Positions 1-8,438 of a stretch of DNA of 33,538 nucleotides are shown piece by piece; within the stretch, counting starts at the first letter, position 1, and every line of letters starts with the position of its first letter. This stretch comes from Gnetum montanum. Taxonomy: Eukaryota > Streptophyta > Gnetopsida > Gnetales > Gnetaceae. The stretch covers positions 49,726 through 83,263 of the forward strand of contig MNCI01009508.1 in the NCBI GenBank assembly GCA_015680685.1, written 5' to 3'. The position numbers and the translations under genes are program-made. The notes beneath the pieces were generated by a model. That model was not told where the DNA came from. It saw nothing but the letters and a program-made list of their open reading frames with translations, and made no database searches.

Positions 1-87
1 AGGCATTTAGTCTGCGGACTTCGACTGGATCGCGCGTGCACGCTCGTATTCGTATGGTTGAGTGTAGGGGTACCTCGCCACTCATCA
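1..87 (+). mobile_element. L0: 3' end of an A-family LTR, body off the left edge
   Basis: The stretch ends ...GGGGTACCTCGCCACTCATCA, matching the ends of the other A-family LTRs (11034, 16373, 29329) and, inverted, the start of the LTR at 32565, with which it shares GTATGGTTGAGTGTAGGGGT. Immediately after position 87 the sequence becomes gag C-terminal DNA of the host element H, so this is the right end of an insertion into H. Its left end and its duplicated site are outside the window. Confidence 0.8.
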
Positions 88-267
88 GATACTATGTTCA
101 ACAACCTGTTTTTCCAAATGGTTCTACTTCCCCTACCTCAAATCACTACTACTACTCTCCTAAATACCATTAACCCATAACATCTCTTATGTGATCACCA
201 TCTTGTGCCTCTTGTCATCTATCACATCCTCAATACTCTCATACTTCCCTCTAACATATGTCACCAC
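88..267 (+). pseudogene. H, segment 1: gag C-terminal tail of the host A-family element
   Basis: The segment matches 12887-13066 of A1 and 25715-25895 of A2 base by base with scattered substitutions and small gaps (shared words include TCTACTTCC, CCTACCTCAAATCACTAC, CTCATACTTCCCTC). In those elements it encodes the low-complexity tail of Gag, rich in Ser, Pro, Tyr, His and Gln. It is cut on the left by L0 and on the right by G1. The sequence resumes after G1 at 9787, so G1 split it. No open frame is left. Confidence 0.85.
263..267. other. Target-site duplication of G1, left copy (ACCAC)
   Basis: ACCAC precedes G1 here and follows it at 9787-9791. The uninterrupted A1 sequence reads GTCACTACCAATAAC at the same place, and joining H across G1 with one ACCAC gives GTCACCACCAATAAT. 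This fixes both G1 borders. Confidence 0.9.
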
Positions 268-837
268 TATACTATCTGAAATCGTCGGTGCAAGGCTGGA
301 ATGAAATAGATGCCGAGAGATCTACGGAAGACACAATAAGACCCCACCTTCGCGCGAGGGAAAGCTAGAAATAAACGAAGGCAGAGTGCCTTGAATGGTC
401 TATGCGTAGATCAAACAAGGACTTCCCCTAGCGTGCACTGTTGCAATGCGCTGGGTTATGCGTAAATGGGTGCGAACAGCAGAACAGAATGTAAACAAGC
501 ATGTACAGCAAAACGAATATAAACAACTGTAAACAGTGTAATAATGCAAACAATGTAAACTGGCTAGCAAAAAATGCAAACAATGTAGATTACAAATGTG
601 CATCGGTCAAAACATAGTTGCGAATTGTCACAAGTCAGACATTTACCCCCGGTGGGAATGCAGACACTGGGAAGGTGTAGGTTTCTAGCTCCAAGGTGTC
701 CAGTGTGACCAAAAACTTGTTCAGCATATAGGGTGGTGTGCTCAGGTTTCTCAACGTGACCAAGTTTGGTGTCCAGCGTACAGAGTGTTGCCCAACGTGT
801 GGAGGAGGATGCTCAAAATTTCTAACCCAGAAGTTTG

Positions 838-848
838 CCCCCCCCCCC
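838..848. repeat. C11 homopolymer in the G1 3' LTR
   Basis: An 11-base C run (G on the element's sense strand) lies about 35-40 nt downstream of the TATA-like site in the sense direction. The same site in the other LTR has 38 C. Confidence 0.95.
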
Positions 849-880
849 AAATTGCCTCCCCTGGTTTAGTGTGAGATTGG

Positions 881-890
881 GGTATTTATG
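881..890 (-). promoter_or_regulatory. TATA-like site of the G1 LTR (CATAAATACC)
   Basis: On the element's sense strand the sequence reads CTACATAAATACCCCAATC. It is conserved at 8429-8438 in the other LTR. Its position inside the LTR fits a U3 promoter; this is inference from motif and conservation. Confidence 0.45.
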
Positions 891-1254
891 TAGGTTTGAG
901 CGCAGGATTCGAATTTGTGTGGAAGATCCATGGTTACCGGATGCGGGAAATGCGGGTCGGGCGACAGGTGTGAACGTTTTGACCGGATGCAAAGAATTTT
1001 ACAATGTACAGGGTGCAGCATGACCAAGATCTCTTATGCTAGCGTGTGTAATCCACAGCGTAAGAGCTTGATACACTGAAAAATGCAAAATGTACAAAGA
1101 ATGTTAAAGTACAAGAGTAGATCTGGATGTCTAGCCTCCGGATCTGCAGATCTGTGCTATTTTTTCTCTGCCAAGGCCTCTAGCGTGTGTGGATCTAGCT
1201 TTGGCATGTCTGTAGCGTGTCCTAGCATTAGCGTCTGGCGTCCAGCATCCTAGC

Positions 1255-2040
1255 ATCCCAGTGTTTACGTTTGTGTATACGCTGGTGTCAGCGTACCAGC
1301 GTGTCCAATGTTTATTATGCATTTTGAGCCCATTTTTGACTTGTGAGACCCATTTTCAAAGTGGATCTGCATGCCTGAGGTCGAGAGGGTTCTGCACATC
1401 TATTTTGAGCTAATTTGGAGGCTGTTTTGGCATACTTTTGATTGGTCACGTTGTGGTCACGCTGCCCAGCGCGACCAAATGTTTATGCCCTATTTTGAGC
1501 TAATTTTTGGACGTTGATGCCTTTTTGTTGATGCTCAACTACTGCCTGCTCTCCAGGATGGCCTGGATGCTGAATTTGACTCCATTTTGCTACTATTTTA
1601 GGCCCATTTGGTTTGGTCATGCTGTGGTCACGCTACATAGCGTGACCTCAGCGTGACTAACTGAAAATGCCATGTTTGAGGCCCAAATCGTGAGTTTTTG
1701 AAGCCTATGAACATGTACAAGTGCTGTCTGTCCCTAGGGGTTGCTCGAATGTCGATGATGATGCCTAAAAAGGGTTGATTTGCCCTGTTTTTATTTGGTC
1801 ATGCTGTGCAGTGTGACCCCATCATGACCAATTGAAAGTAGCTCAAAACATGTGATTTTGAGCTCGAATTTCAAGGTTCTGGATGCTAGGAGCTGCAGGG
1901 GACTCTGATGATGCTCAAGGGGGGTCTGCATGCCCAAATTCGGTTTGTTTGAACACGATTTTGGGGCTCCAAAGTTTGGTCACGCTGTACACACGCTGGT
2001 CATACGCTAAGCAACATGACCAAAGTGTGTGTGACCAAAA
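1255..2040. repeat. Degenerate ~180-bp tandem repeats with GGTCACGCTG/CAGCGTGACC arms in the G1 LTR
   Basis: The pair GGTCAcGCTG ... CAGCGTGACC recurs near 1440, 1617, 1797 and 1977, about 175-180 bp apart, each followed by related text (TTTTGAGC, TGATGC, CCCATTTTGGTTTGG). A weaker unit begins near 1260-1300. The right LTR shows the same series near 9002, 9184, 9357 and 9559. The two arms are mutual reverse complements, so each unit holds an interrupted palindrome. Confidence 0.65.
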
Positions 2041-2205
2041 TTGCACTTTTTGGGCCTGAAACCCTTGATTCTTGATGCCAAGACTTGCTGTAGTCATCTA
2101 TGGGCCCCTGGGGGACCTTGCTTGCTCCATTGTGGGCCATTTGAGGTTGCTTCGGAAGCTCACAAGTTGTTTGGAAGTGTTACTAAAATTTTTGTGGTGT
2201 TTTCA

Positions 2206-2222
2206 TTGGCCCCTCTTTGTTG
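2206..2222 (-). other. G1 polypurine tract
   Basis: Read on the minus strand, CAACAAAGAGGGGCCAA directly abuts the LTR start TGAAAACACC. This purine-rich run is where plus-strand DNA synthesis would start, and it confirms the minus orientation of G1. Confidence 0.75.
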
Positions 2223-2260
2223 ATGCCTAGAGCAATCTACCCAAGAGGCATCGACAAAGA
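2214..2260. other. Inverted repeat overlapping the G1 polypurine tract
   Basis: Arms at 2214-2228 (TCTTTGTTGATGCCT) and 2246-2260 (AGGCATCGACAAAGA) pair at 14 of 15 positions around a 17-nt loop; the one mismatch would be a G-U pair on one strand of RNA. The left arm overlaps the polypurine tract. Confidence 0.7.
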
Positions 2261-2499
2261 AGTACAAAACACCACGATCGACTTGGCATCTAGCACTGTT
2301 CGTTGGCCATGGCCGGATGTCATTGCACCATGTTTAGGAGTACATGCGGGCTGTGACCAGGAGGGATCAAGGGTTGATCGTGGGGTCGTTTCGTTTAGAC
2401 TGCAGGAGAGGGATGCGGGAGAAGGATGCTCTCATGTGAACAATTCATGTTGGTCCTTGTCGACAGCTAGTATCTAGCGGACTTGGAACCAAGGCATGG

Positions 2500-2661
2500 G
2501 AAGTGTGTTCTTTGGAGAAACATGACCCTTGTGCTGTGTTTAAGGGAACTTGTTGTAAACAACCAAAGCCACGCAGTGAGGAAGTACGTCCCTTGGAGAA
2601 ATGAGATCCTTGTGCCATGTTTAAGGGAACCCGTTGTCAACTGCCAAAGCCACGTGGTGAG
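2500..2661. repeat. Two tandem 81-bp units in the G1 3' internal region
   Basis: Units at 2500-2580 and 2581-2661 share TTGGAGAAA, GTTTAAGGGAAC, TTGT and CCAAAGCCAC with scattered substitutions and no length change. Because 81 is 27 codons, frames stay open across the junction on both strands, but no protein is recognisable. Confidence 0.85.
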
Positions 2662-3267
2662 ATGCAACATGATTGTTTAAGACACAAGTTTTTCCTTTAA
2701 GACAACTACCTTCCCGCCTAGGGCATGTATGGGAAGTGCCAATGGTCTTGTTGTAGATTTTTGCTCTTTGCTTCTTCTTTTTTTGAAAAGAGCATTTTTG
2801 TATTGTTGTACTCGTGCTTGTCATCATGTGTTGTGCATCGTTTTGTGTTGTCACTGCTTAGAGAGTTACAGTGAGCAACAACGCATTGAGAGTTTTGGGG
2901 ATGAATGGTATGTAACTGAGGGACAGAGGATAGGGGATGCATTGGGAGTAAGAAATGTACTTGTGAACGATTTGATTAACCTGGTTGCGGGCATCAGGAA
3001 AAATGTGGTACCTTGTCATCGTGATGAAGTGCATCCATGTGCGAACACCTCAGAGTGTCATCCTACAAACACAACTCCAAGAAGACAAGAAAATCACAAG
3101 TGATGTTAGCTTAAACACTTCAGACCTGAATGAAATTGGTGGAATGGAGCCACCATGTGAAGCTTCAGGCAAGCAAAATGTTGAACAACATCAGTTTCGT
3201 GCAGTAGGTTTTGATGAGCACAGGAGGCTAAATGCAGCAGTAGATCCGTAGGCCAATGATGATGTTG
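2662..3267. other. G1 3' internal region with no recognisable gene
   Basis: This lies between the protease and the 3' LTR in element order. A plus-strand open frame of 124 codons (2729-3103) runs opposite to gag, matches no family I know and looks like a chance frame. The stretch 2680-2830 contains short homopolymer runs. Confidence 0.5.
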
Positions 3268-3810
3268 CCAGTTTATAGTCTTAGCAGACTGTCATGGATT
3301 AGTTTTACGTCATAACCTGTTGGACGTTGCTAGTTTATCATCGTAGCAGACGGTGCCGTGCTAGTTTATAGTTTTGGAGGATTTTGAAGAGGCAAGCTAG
3401 TTTATAGTCTTAGCAGACTTTGCCAGATGAGTGTGGCAGTTTAATGTCATGCTGGACGAGTGCTAGTTTATTTTCATTCCGGACAAAGCTCTATGGTGTC
3501 AGTTTATCATCATAACACCAAGATGTTCTATGGTATTAGTTTACCGTCATGATGCCAGGACGATGTGTGGATGCATGCACGTACGTCTAGGTGATCCTGC
3601 AAAAGAAGAAACTAGAGAACATAATGTCAAGTAGTAACTGCTGAAAACAGAACCTAAATGCACAAGCAAAATAGAAAACAATGCGAAAAACAATAGTTTA
3701 GGACCTTTTTGGGCCATGCATGGCAGTTTAAAGCCGTACCGGGCCATGTGTTAGTTTAAGGCCTTTTCGAGCCACAAGCTAGTTTAAGGCCTTTTCGGGC
3801 CACCTGTAAA
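3268..3810. repeat. Array of GCTAGTTTA units each followed by a small inverted repeat
   Basis: About 13 copies of a conserved word (G/A)(C/T)(C/T)AGTTTA occur between 3268 and 3560 and again between 3690 and 3810, spaced 25-55 bp. Most are followed at once by a short inverted repeat of different sequence: AGTCT..AGACT near 3280 and 3418, ACGTC..GACGT near 3309, CATC..GATG near 3516, CGTC..GACG near 3547, GGCC..GGCC near 3787. A further copy lies at 5172 (GCTAGTTTAATGTCTTAGC). A few units lack a clear stem. The gap 3560-3690 has no copies. Confidence 0.65.
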
Positions 3811-4135
3811 TGCGTAAGCTAGTACAATGAAATGAAGGTGACATATGCACAACGAACAAAGGTGAAGAGTGGGCGGGGATCAAACATGTTTTTGGCCACA
3901 GGGAAGCCTTAATCATGTGGTTTTTTCCTAGCCAAATATGGTCTAGAAGGTGTGCTAGGTTTTGTTTGCTCTGGGAGGCTTTCGATTTTTACCACTCATT
4001 TGGGCGTTTTAGCTCTAGGTGTTGCATTTGTTGTCGTGAGTGTTCCATCAAGAGACTCTTCTTTCAAGACTTGTGACATGTATATGTTGTGGATGGCTTG
4101 AAAGGAAGTGTTATTGCCATGTATGATGACTTATC
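3811..4135. other. G1 region after the protease, nothing recognised
   Basis: In element order this follows the protease, where reverse transcriptase would be expected. I see no RT motif on the minus strand here. The sequence is low-complexity with T-rich and G-rich runs and no sizeable open frame. Confidence 0.45.
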
Positions 4136-4480
4136 CACCTTTGTATGGAAGGCAGATTTCTTGATGTATCGGTGAGGAAATGGCCCGTTGTTGGGCTAGC
4201 CAAGGTCTGCCAAGAATCATGTTGAAACTTGGAATCTCTTCTATGACAGTGAACTCCACGCTGGTGGGGAATTATTCTCCTACCACAAAGGCTAAGTTAA
4301 TTGTGCCCTTAACTGTGACACGTGATTCGTTGAAGGATTTTAAAGATGTGATTTTTGTTGGCATGATCTCGTCTGCCATGTCTAGTTTGTCGATGATGGA
4401 GTATAAAGCTATGTTTGTTGCCGCATCGTCATCAACTACACTCTACGAATGGTACATTGCCCAACATGTACGCTAATCGA
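4136..4480 (-). pseudogene. Retropepsin-like aspartic protease of G1, broken
   Basis: On the minus strand the frame reads an active-site segment VDDDAATNI (plant gypsy proteases usually have a D-[NDS]-G-[AS]-x-x-N form, so a Gly appears replaced by Asp), then LYSIIDKL, and ends with FNMILGRPWLAQQRAI, the hallmark YNAILGRPWL motif. This enzyme would cleave the Gag-Pol polyprotein. The frame has a TAA inside the domain (after VVGE) and a frameshift at about 4455-4475, where the upstream part (SNTLAFCDDAVKV...ISVHVG) is in another frame. It follows the gag linker and is the last recognisable domain in the element. The family assignment is strong; function is lost. Confidence 0.85.
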
Positions 4481-4636
4481 CAATGGAGCTGTTGTGACCT
4501 CCCCTTGTTTGGGGTTGACTTTAACTGCATCATCGCAGAAGGCTAAGGTGTTTGAACCCAATCCTTGTGGTGTGTGTTGTGAAATCATTACATGGATGGA
4601 TTCCTCGTTTGCAGGGATGTCCTTCGTAATAGGAAT

Positions 4637-6060
4637 GGATGCTAACCTTTAAGCCAGGCTTCACAGTGAGCGGCTGAAGTCATGACAAGATCGTACAAGC
4701 TCATCGGTGTGTTCTTCTATTTGAGCGTTTGTTTTACCTGGGCTAGTGCAGCTATGAAGTCTGTGTTGTTGGTCATTGTGTTGACTTTGGTTTCCTTCGT
4801 GTGGGTTGAGGGATGGGCCTCTTGCATAGAGGGCTTGGGCCTAGTTTTCTTGAGATTAGGGGTAGGGGCCCTAGTGTTTGATTGTTGCTTGCTTGGTGTG
4901 GCCTTTGCTTTGGCTGTGGATGTTGTTCGTTGTTCATTTGTCCTCTGCTGCTACCAGTTGGTAGGCTTACCCGTGTTGTTGGCAAGGTTGACTCTTGAGG
5001 GAGAAGAGGTTGAGATGTTGCCTATGGTTGGGCTCTGGGTAGGTGAGGGGCCATCACATGGTGGCACCTTTATGACAAATGGTAGTTTGAGAGGAGTTGT
5101 TGGTGTTTGACTAGCTTGTTGTGGCACCTTGATGACGAAAGGTTTCTTTGCAGTTTTGGTCAGTGCATCATGCTAGTTTAATGTCTTAGCGGATGATTAC
5201 GATGGTACTTTGACCATGAAATGTTTTACATATGCTCGATGTGGCACCTAGATGACAATGGAAGGCCTCTTGCTCGTGGAGGTAGAGGCGATCGTTGCCT
5301 TGCTGAGAGGCACATAGATCATGAAAGGTTGCTGCACAGGTTTGGGATTGCTTCCTATGTTAATGGAGTTTATGACATAGGAGGCATCATTTGTGCTAGG
5401 TCGACTCAGGGTGTTGATGTTGAGTTGGCCCCGTTCTATCATTGTTTGAAGATCATCCTATAAGGCATAGTAGTTTTCGGTGTTGTGATTGGACATTTGG
5501 TGGTAGTGACAGAATTGATCTAACTTGAAGTGTTGTGGGATCGGGGGCTCGTTTGGTGCTGCTAAGGTGGGGTTCCTTAGTAGCTTGCAGTACCTGTCAT
5601 ATCTTCGATGGGCATTCTCCGCTACTTGTTTGTATTAGATTTTCTCGGTTTTGAGGAGTTGCTCTAGTAGTTCAGAGGGTCGTGTCGGTAGCAACGCATA
5701 CTTAGAGCAATCCTTGCATTGAAAGTTGGGCCTTGGGGTGGCCCCTATCATTGTAGGCGGGTTGGTACTGGTGTTTGTTGTTTTTGTGCTTGCAGCTACA
5801 GTTTCAGTTGTTGTCTTTTGTTTGGCAACATGTTGGTTCTTGTAAGCCACATAGGCGGGATCATTGCTGGTTTGTATAGCTTGTTTAATGTTCTTGATCT
5901 GCATGAAGGCTTGGCTCAACGTTTGAGCACTTAGGTAGTACAGTTTTGACTTAACAAAGTCATTCACGGCTCCCTTCAGAATTATAAGCAAATACGTTTT
6001 AGGGATGGACTCATGAAGTTCGTTAAGGGTGTGCTCCATCGTTGAATGAACTTCTGCATA
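4637..6060 (-). pseudogene. G1 gag, C-terminal half: zinc-finger-like segment and proline-rich linker
   Basis: One minus-strand frame can be followed from 6039 to about 4640, broken by stops but with no further frameshift. In order it holds the end of the Gag core (IPKTYLLIILKGAVNDFVK), a Thr/Lys-rich stretch, a short zinc-finger-like segment FCHYHQMSNHNTENYYAL near 5525-5470 followed by DDLQTMIERGQL, the PFVIKVP heptad repeats, a basic Pro/Thr/Lys/Gln-rich linker, and MSLYDLVMTSAAHCEA near 4690. Both the H-C-H zinc-finger-like segment and the YDLVMTS motif are typical of plant gypsy Gag upstream of the protease. Several stops (TAG, TAA) sit where Gln is expected. A frameshift near 6040-6083 separates it from the N-terminal half. 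Confidence 0.85.
5064..5330 (-). repeat. Heptapeptide repeat PFVIKVP in the G1 gag-protease linker
   Basis: Five in-frame copies, in protein order: PFMIYVP (near 5315), PSIVI-stop-VP (near 5250), HFMVKVP (near 5212), PFVIKVP (near 5135), PFVIKVP (near 5073). Spacing is irregular, 40-77 nt. The DNA of the copies differs at synonymous positions, which argues against a very recent duplication. Confidence 0.75.
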
Positions 6061-6083
6061 GGCTCTAGTGATGCTTGTTTCAC

Positions 6084-7187
6084 CTATATCAGAGTGTCTA
6101 GTGTGGCCTTAGGCTTGAGGTTGTACTTAAACCAGGTGACGAATTGATGTAACAGATCCTCCAGAGAGGATATGGAGTTACGTGGCAGGGCTCGGTAGTA
6201 GTCTAAGGTACTTTCTGTTAGGGACATGGTGAACACGCATAGGATTGCATGGGGCCAAGCTTGAAGTAATAGGATCTCTGATCGGAATGTTACCAAGTGA
6301 GCATTCGAGTCTCCCTTCCCATTCTACTTGGTTAATTGTGTGAGTGTGATTCCCTTGGGTAAAGCTAATGGTGGCACTGAAGAGCTAATTGGATCATCTT
6401 GGTAGAAGTCCAGTACTTTAACTTGTTCAGTGTTTACCATTTTAAGGTACTTTACCTCTTCAACTAATGCTTTCATCATTTGTTTGGCTTCTGCGCACTC
6501 TTCGACGGTAGGTAGATCAGTTGGTTGGGGAGATTGTTGGGTTGTCATTTGTTGCTATGGAGCAACGTTCAGAGTTGTGGTTGCGGGGTGTCGCACGTTG
6601 AAGTGAGTGGGTTGTTGAACAAGGGGTATGGTTCCTTGCCTAGCCACAAATTGTGAAGTGACACCATGGATGTGTGGAGTTGAAGTGATGAAAGGAGCTC
6701 CATGTGTTTGCATGTGCGGTATGTACTGGGTGGAGATGGACGTGGGTAATCTCTTTCGGGATACCGGTGCTTGTGTGCTCATTGACACTTGGTGAGGGGC
6801 CATCTATCCCATGCGAGGGTGGAATGATGGGTTCACGTAGGCACGGGGAGTGAGGGTGTAATATGAATCCTCATGTTCAGATTGTGCCGCGAAGTCATCT
6901 TTCTCATCTTGGTTTTGGGGCTCCTCAGTGGGTTGCCATGAGTTTTGGCTCCTTGCCATAAGGAGCTGGGAGATGAGTCGATGTTGGGGCTCAAAAAGGG
7001 GGATGATGTCATATACGAAGGGAGTGAATTCATGACCCCCCATGTATATGCACTCAAAGTTTTGTTTCACTTCCTTCTCTGTGTGGCCAATGGGAAGGTT
7101 GGCTTGAATCTTCACACAGATGTAGTTATACTGTTCTTGTGTGAGGATTACGTGGGCATGTGTGTTGGAGATCTAGGAAGACTCCAT
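6084..7187 (-). pseudogene. G1 gag, N-terminal half with retrotransposon gag core
   Basis: Translation starts best at the ATG at 7187 (MESS..., in ACCATGG context) and one frame runs unbroken by indels to 6084, interrupted by five stops (near 7175, 6806, 6557, 6326, 6086). The N-terminus has EQYNYICVKIQANLPIGHTE, then a Gln/His/Thr/Pro-rich linker, a Lys/Glu-rich helix (EECAEAKQMMKALVEEVKYL), and the gag core: NGKGDSNAHLVTFRSE, AWPHAILCVFTMSLTESTL and SSLEDLLHQFVTWFKYN, the usual order of the plant retrotransposon gag domain. Gag would form the virus-like particle. A plus-strand copy of the same protein lies at 31481-32564, supporting the reading. The gene is dead. Confidence 0.9.
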
Positions 7188-7194
7188 GGTGATG

Positions 7195-7750
7195 TGTGAC
7201 TGGGTAGCATATGGACAAGGCAACAAGTGTAGCATGTGGTCTGGGCTGAGGGTGCAGCATGTGCAATGAGCAGCATGTGCAATGTGACTGGACTGTAGTA
7301 TGTGTAGCGTGACAAGTCTACAGCATGACCAACCATCCAGTGTGTGGAAACCAGGTACAGCATCTGAGGCTAAGGCACAACATCTGGGGCTCAGGCACAG
7401 CGTGTGTGACTTAGGCACAGCATGTGGGCTAAGGCACAACGTGTGTACACTGAGCACCGCATGTGTATGCTAGAGATAGGATTATGAACAAAGTCTACAA
7501 CGTGTGCTAGCAGAGGGTAGCGTGTGCAGGTAGAGGACAACGTCCTGGACACTGAGTGCAATGTGTGCCAATAGAGAATAGTGTTTGCAAGCCAAGGACA
7601 GAGTTTAGAAGGAGTCTATGAGTAGGGGGCAGTGTCTGCAGGCTAAGGGGAGCATGTGTACTTTGGGGTACAACGTGTGGACGTTGTGGAGAGTTGTGAA
7701 CAGCATGAACTAGCAATGGTCAGTGTGTGGACATTGTATGCTAGATGATG
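7195..7750. repeat. G1 leader: degenerate minisatellite (GGCACAGCATGTG words)
   Basis: Between gag and the 5' LTR, words such as GGCACAGCRTGTG, GGCACAACGTGTG and CAGCATGTG recur about every 25-35 bp, clearest at 7370-7465. No gene is present. An open frame on the minus strand is a product of the repeat. No primer-binding site starting TGG is visible beside 7790. Confidence 0.6.
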
Positions 7751-8356
7751 GATGCTGTGGATAGGCAAACAGAATGCAAATAGAAGCGGCATACTGTCAG
7801 AAATCGTCAGCGCAAGGTTGGAATGAAATGGACGTCGAGAGATCTACGGAAGACACAGTAAGACCCCACCTTTGCACTAGGGCAAGCTAGAAATAAATGA
7901 AGGTAGAGTTCCTTAAATGGTCTGTGCATAGATCAAACAAGGACTTTCCCTAGTGTGTGCTGTTGTGATGCACTAGGTTATGCATAAACGAGTGCGAACG
8001 GCGGAACAGAATATAAACAAGCGTGTATAGCGAAACGAATGTAAACAACTGTAAACAGTGTAATAATGCAAACAATGTAAACTGGCTGGCAAAAAATGCA
8101 AACAATGTACATTACAAATGTGCATCGGTCAAAACATAGTTGCAGATTGTCGCAAGTCAAATGTTTAGCCCTAGTGGGAATGCAGATGCTAGGAAGGTAT
8201 AGGTTTCTAGCTCCAAGGTATCCAGCATGACCAAAAACTTGTTTAGCGTACAGGGTGGTGTGCCCAGGTTTCTCTGCGTGACCAAGTTTGGTATCTAACA
8301 TATAGATTGTTGCCCAGCATGTGGAGGAGGATGCTTAAAATTGCTAACCCAGAAGT

Positions 8357-8357
<1 letters not shown>

Positions 8358-8395
<38 letters not shown>
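8358..8395. repeat. C38 homopolymer in the G1 5' LTR
   Basis: Thirty-eight consecutive C (G on the sense strand), against 11 at the same site in the partner LTR. Such runs can form G-quadruplex structures and are also prone to assembly error. Confidence 0.9.
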
Positions 8396-8397
<2 letters not shown>

Positions 8398-8428
8398 AAT
8401 TGCCTCCCCTAGTTTAGTGTGAGATTGG

Positions 8429-8438
8429 GGTATTTATG
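8429..8438 (-). promoter_or_regulatory. TATA-like site of the G1 5' LTR
   Basis: The sense strand reads CATAAATACC, identical to 881-890, and lies about 35 nt upstream of the G tract. If functional it would have driven transcription leftwards through gag. Confidence 0.45.

Larger units (their letters stand above)
268..2205 (-). repeat. G1 3' LTR (left copy)
   Basis: This 1938-bp sequence aligns end to end with 7790-9786. On the minus strand it begins TGAAAACACCACAAAAATTT. The outer end reads ...GATAGTATA instead of the usual CA; the other copy has ...GACAGTATG, so the terminal dinucleotide has decayed or was never canonical. Differences between the copies are common and mostly transitions, indicating an old insertion. 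It contains a C tract, a TATA-like site and a row of degenerate repeats of about 180 bp. Confidence 0.9.

Noticed and set aside
2206-2222. TTGGCCCC after the left G1 LTR as a plus-strand primer-binding site
   Set aside because: It matches tRNA-Asp complement only in the first bases, whereas its reverse complement is a good polypurine tract and all G1 genes read on the minus strand.
2729-3103. Plus-strand open frame of 124 codons
   Set aside because: Opposite to the element's genes, low complexity at the start (Cys/Leu-rich), no recognisable domain and no conserved counterpart in the window.
4682-5110. Plus-strand open frame of 142 codons with a hydrophobic start, looking like a membrane protein
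   Set aside because: It is the complement of the G1 gag linker: the minus strand reads a continuous Pro/Thr/Lys-rich frame with PFVIKVP repeats and YDLVMTS. The hydrophobic look is a reverse-strand effect.
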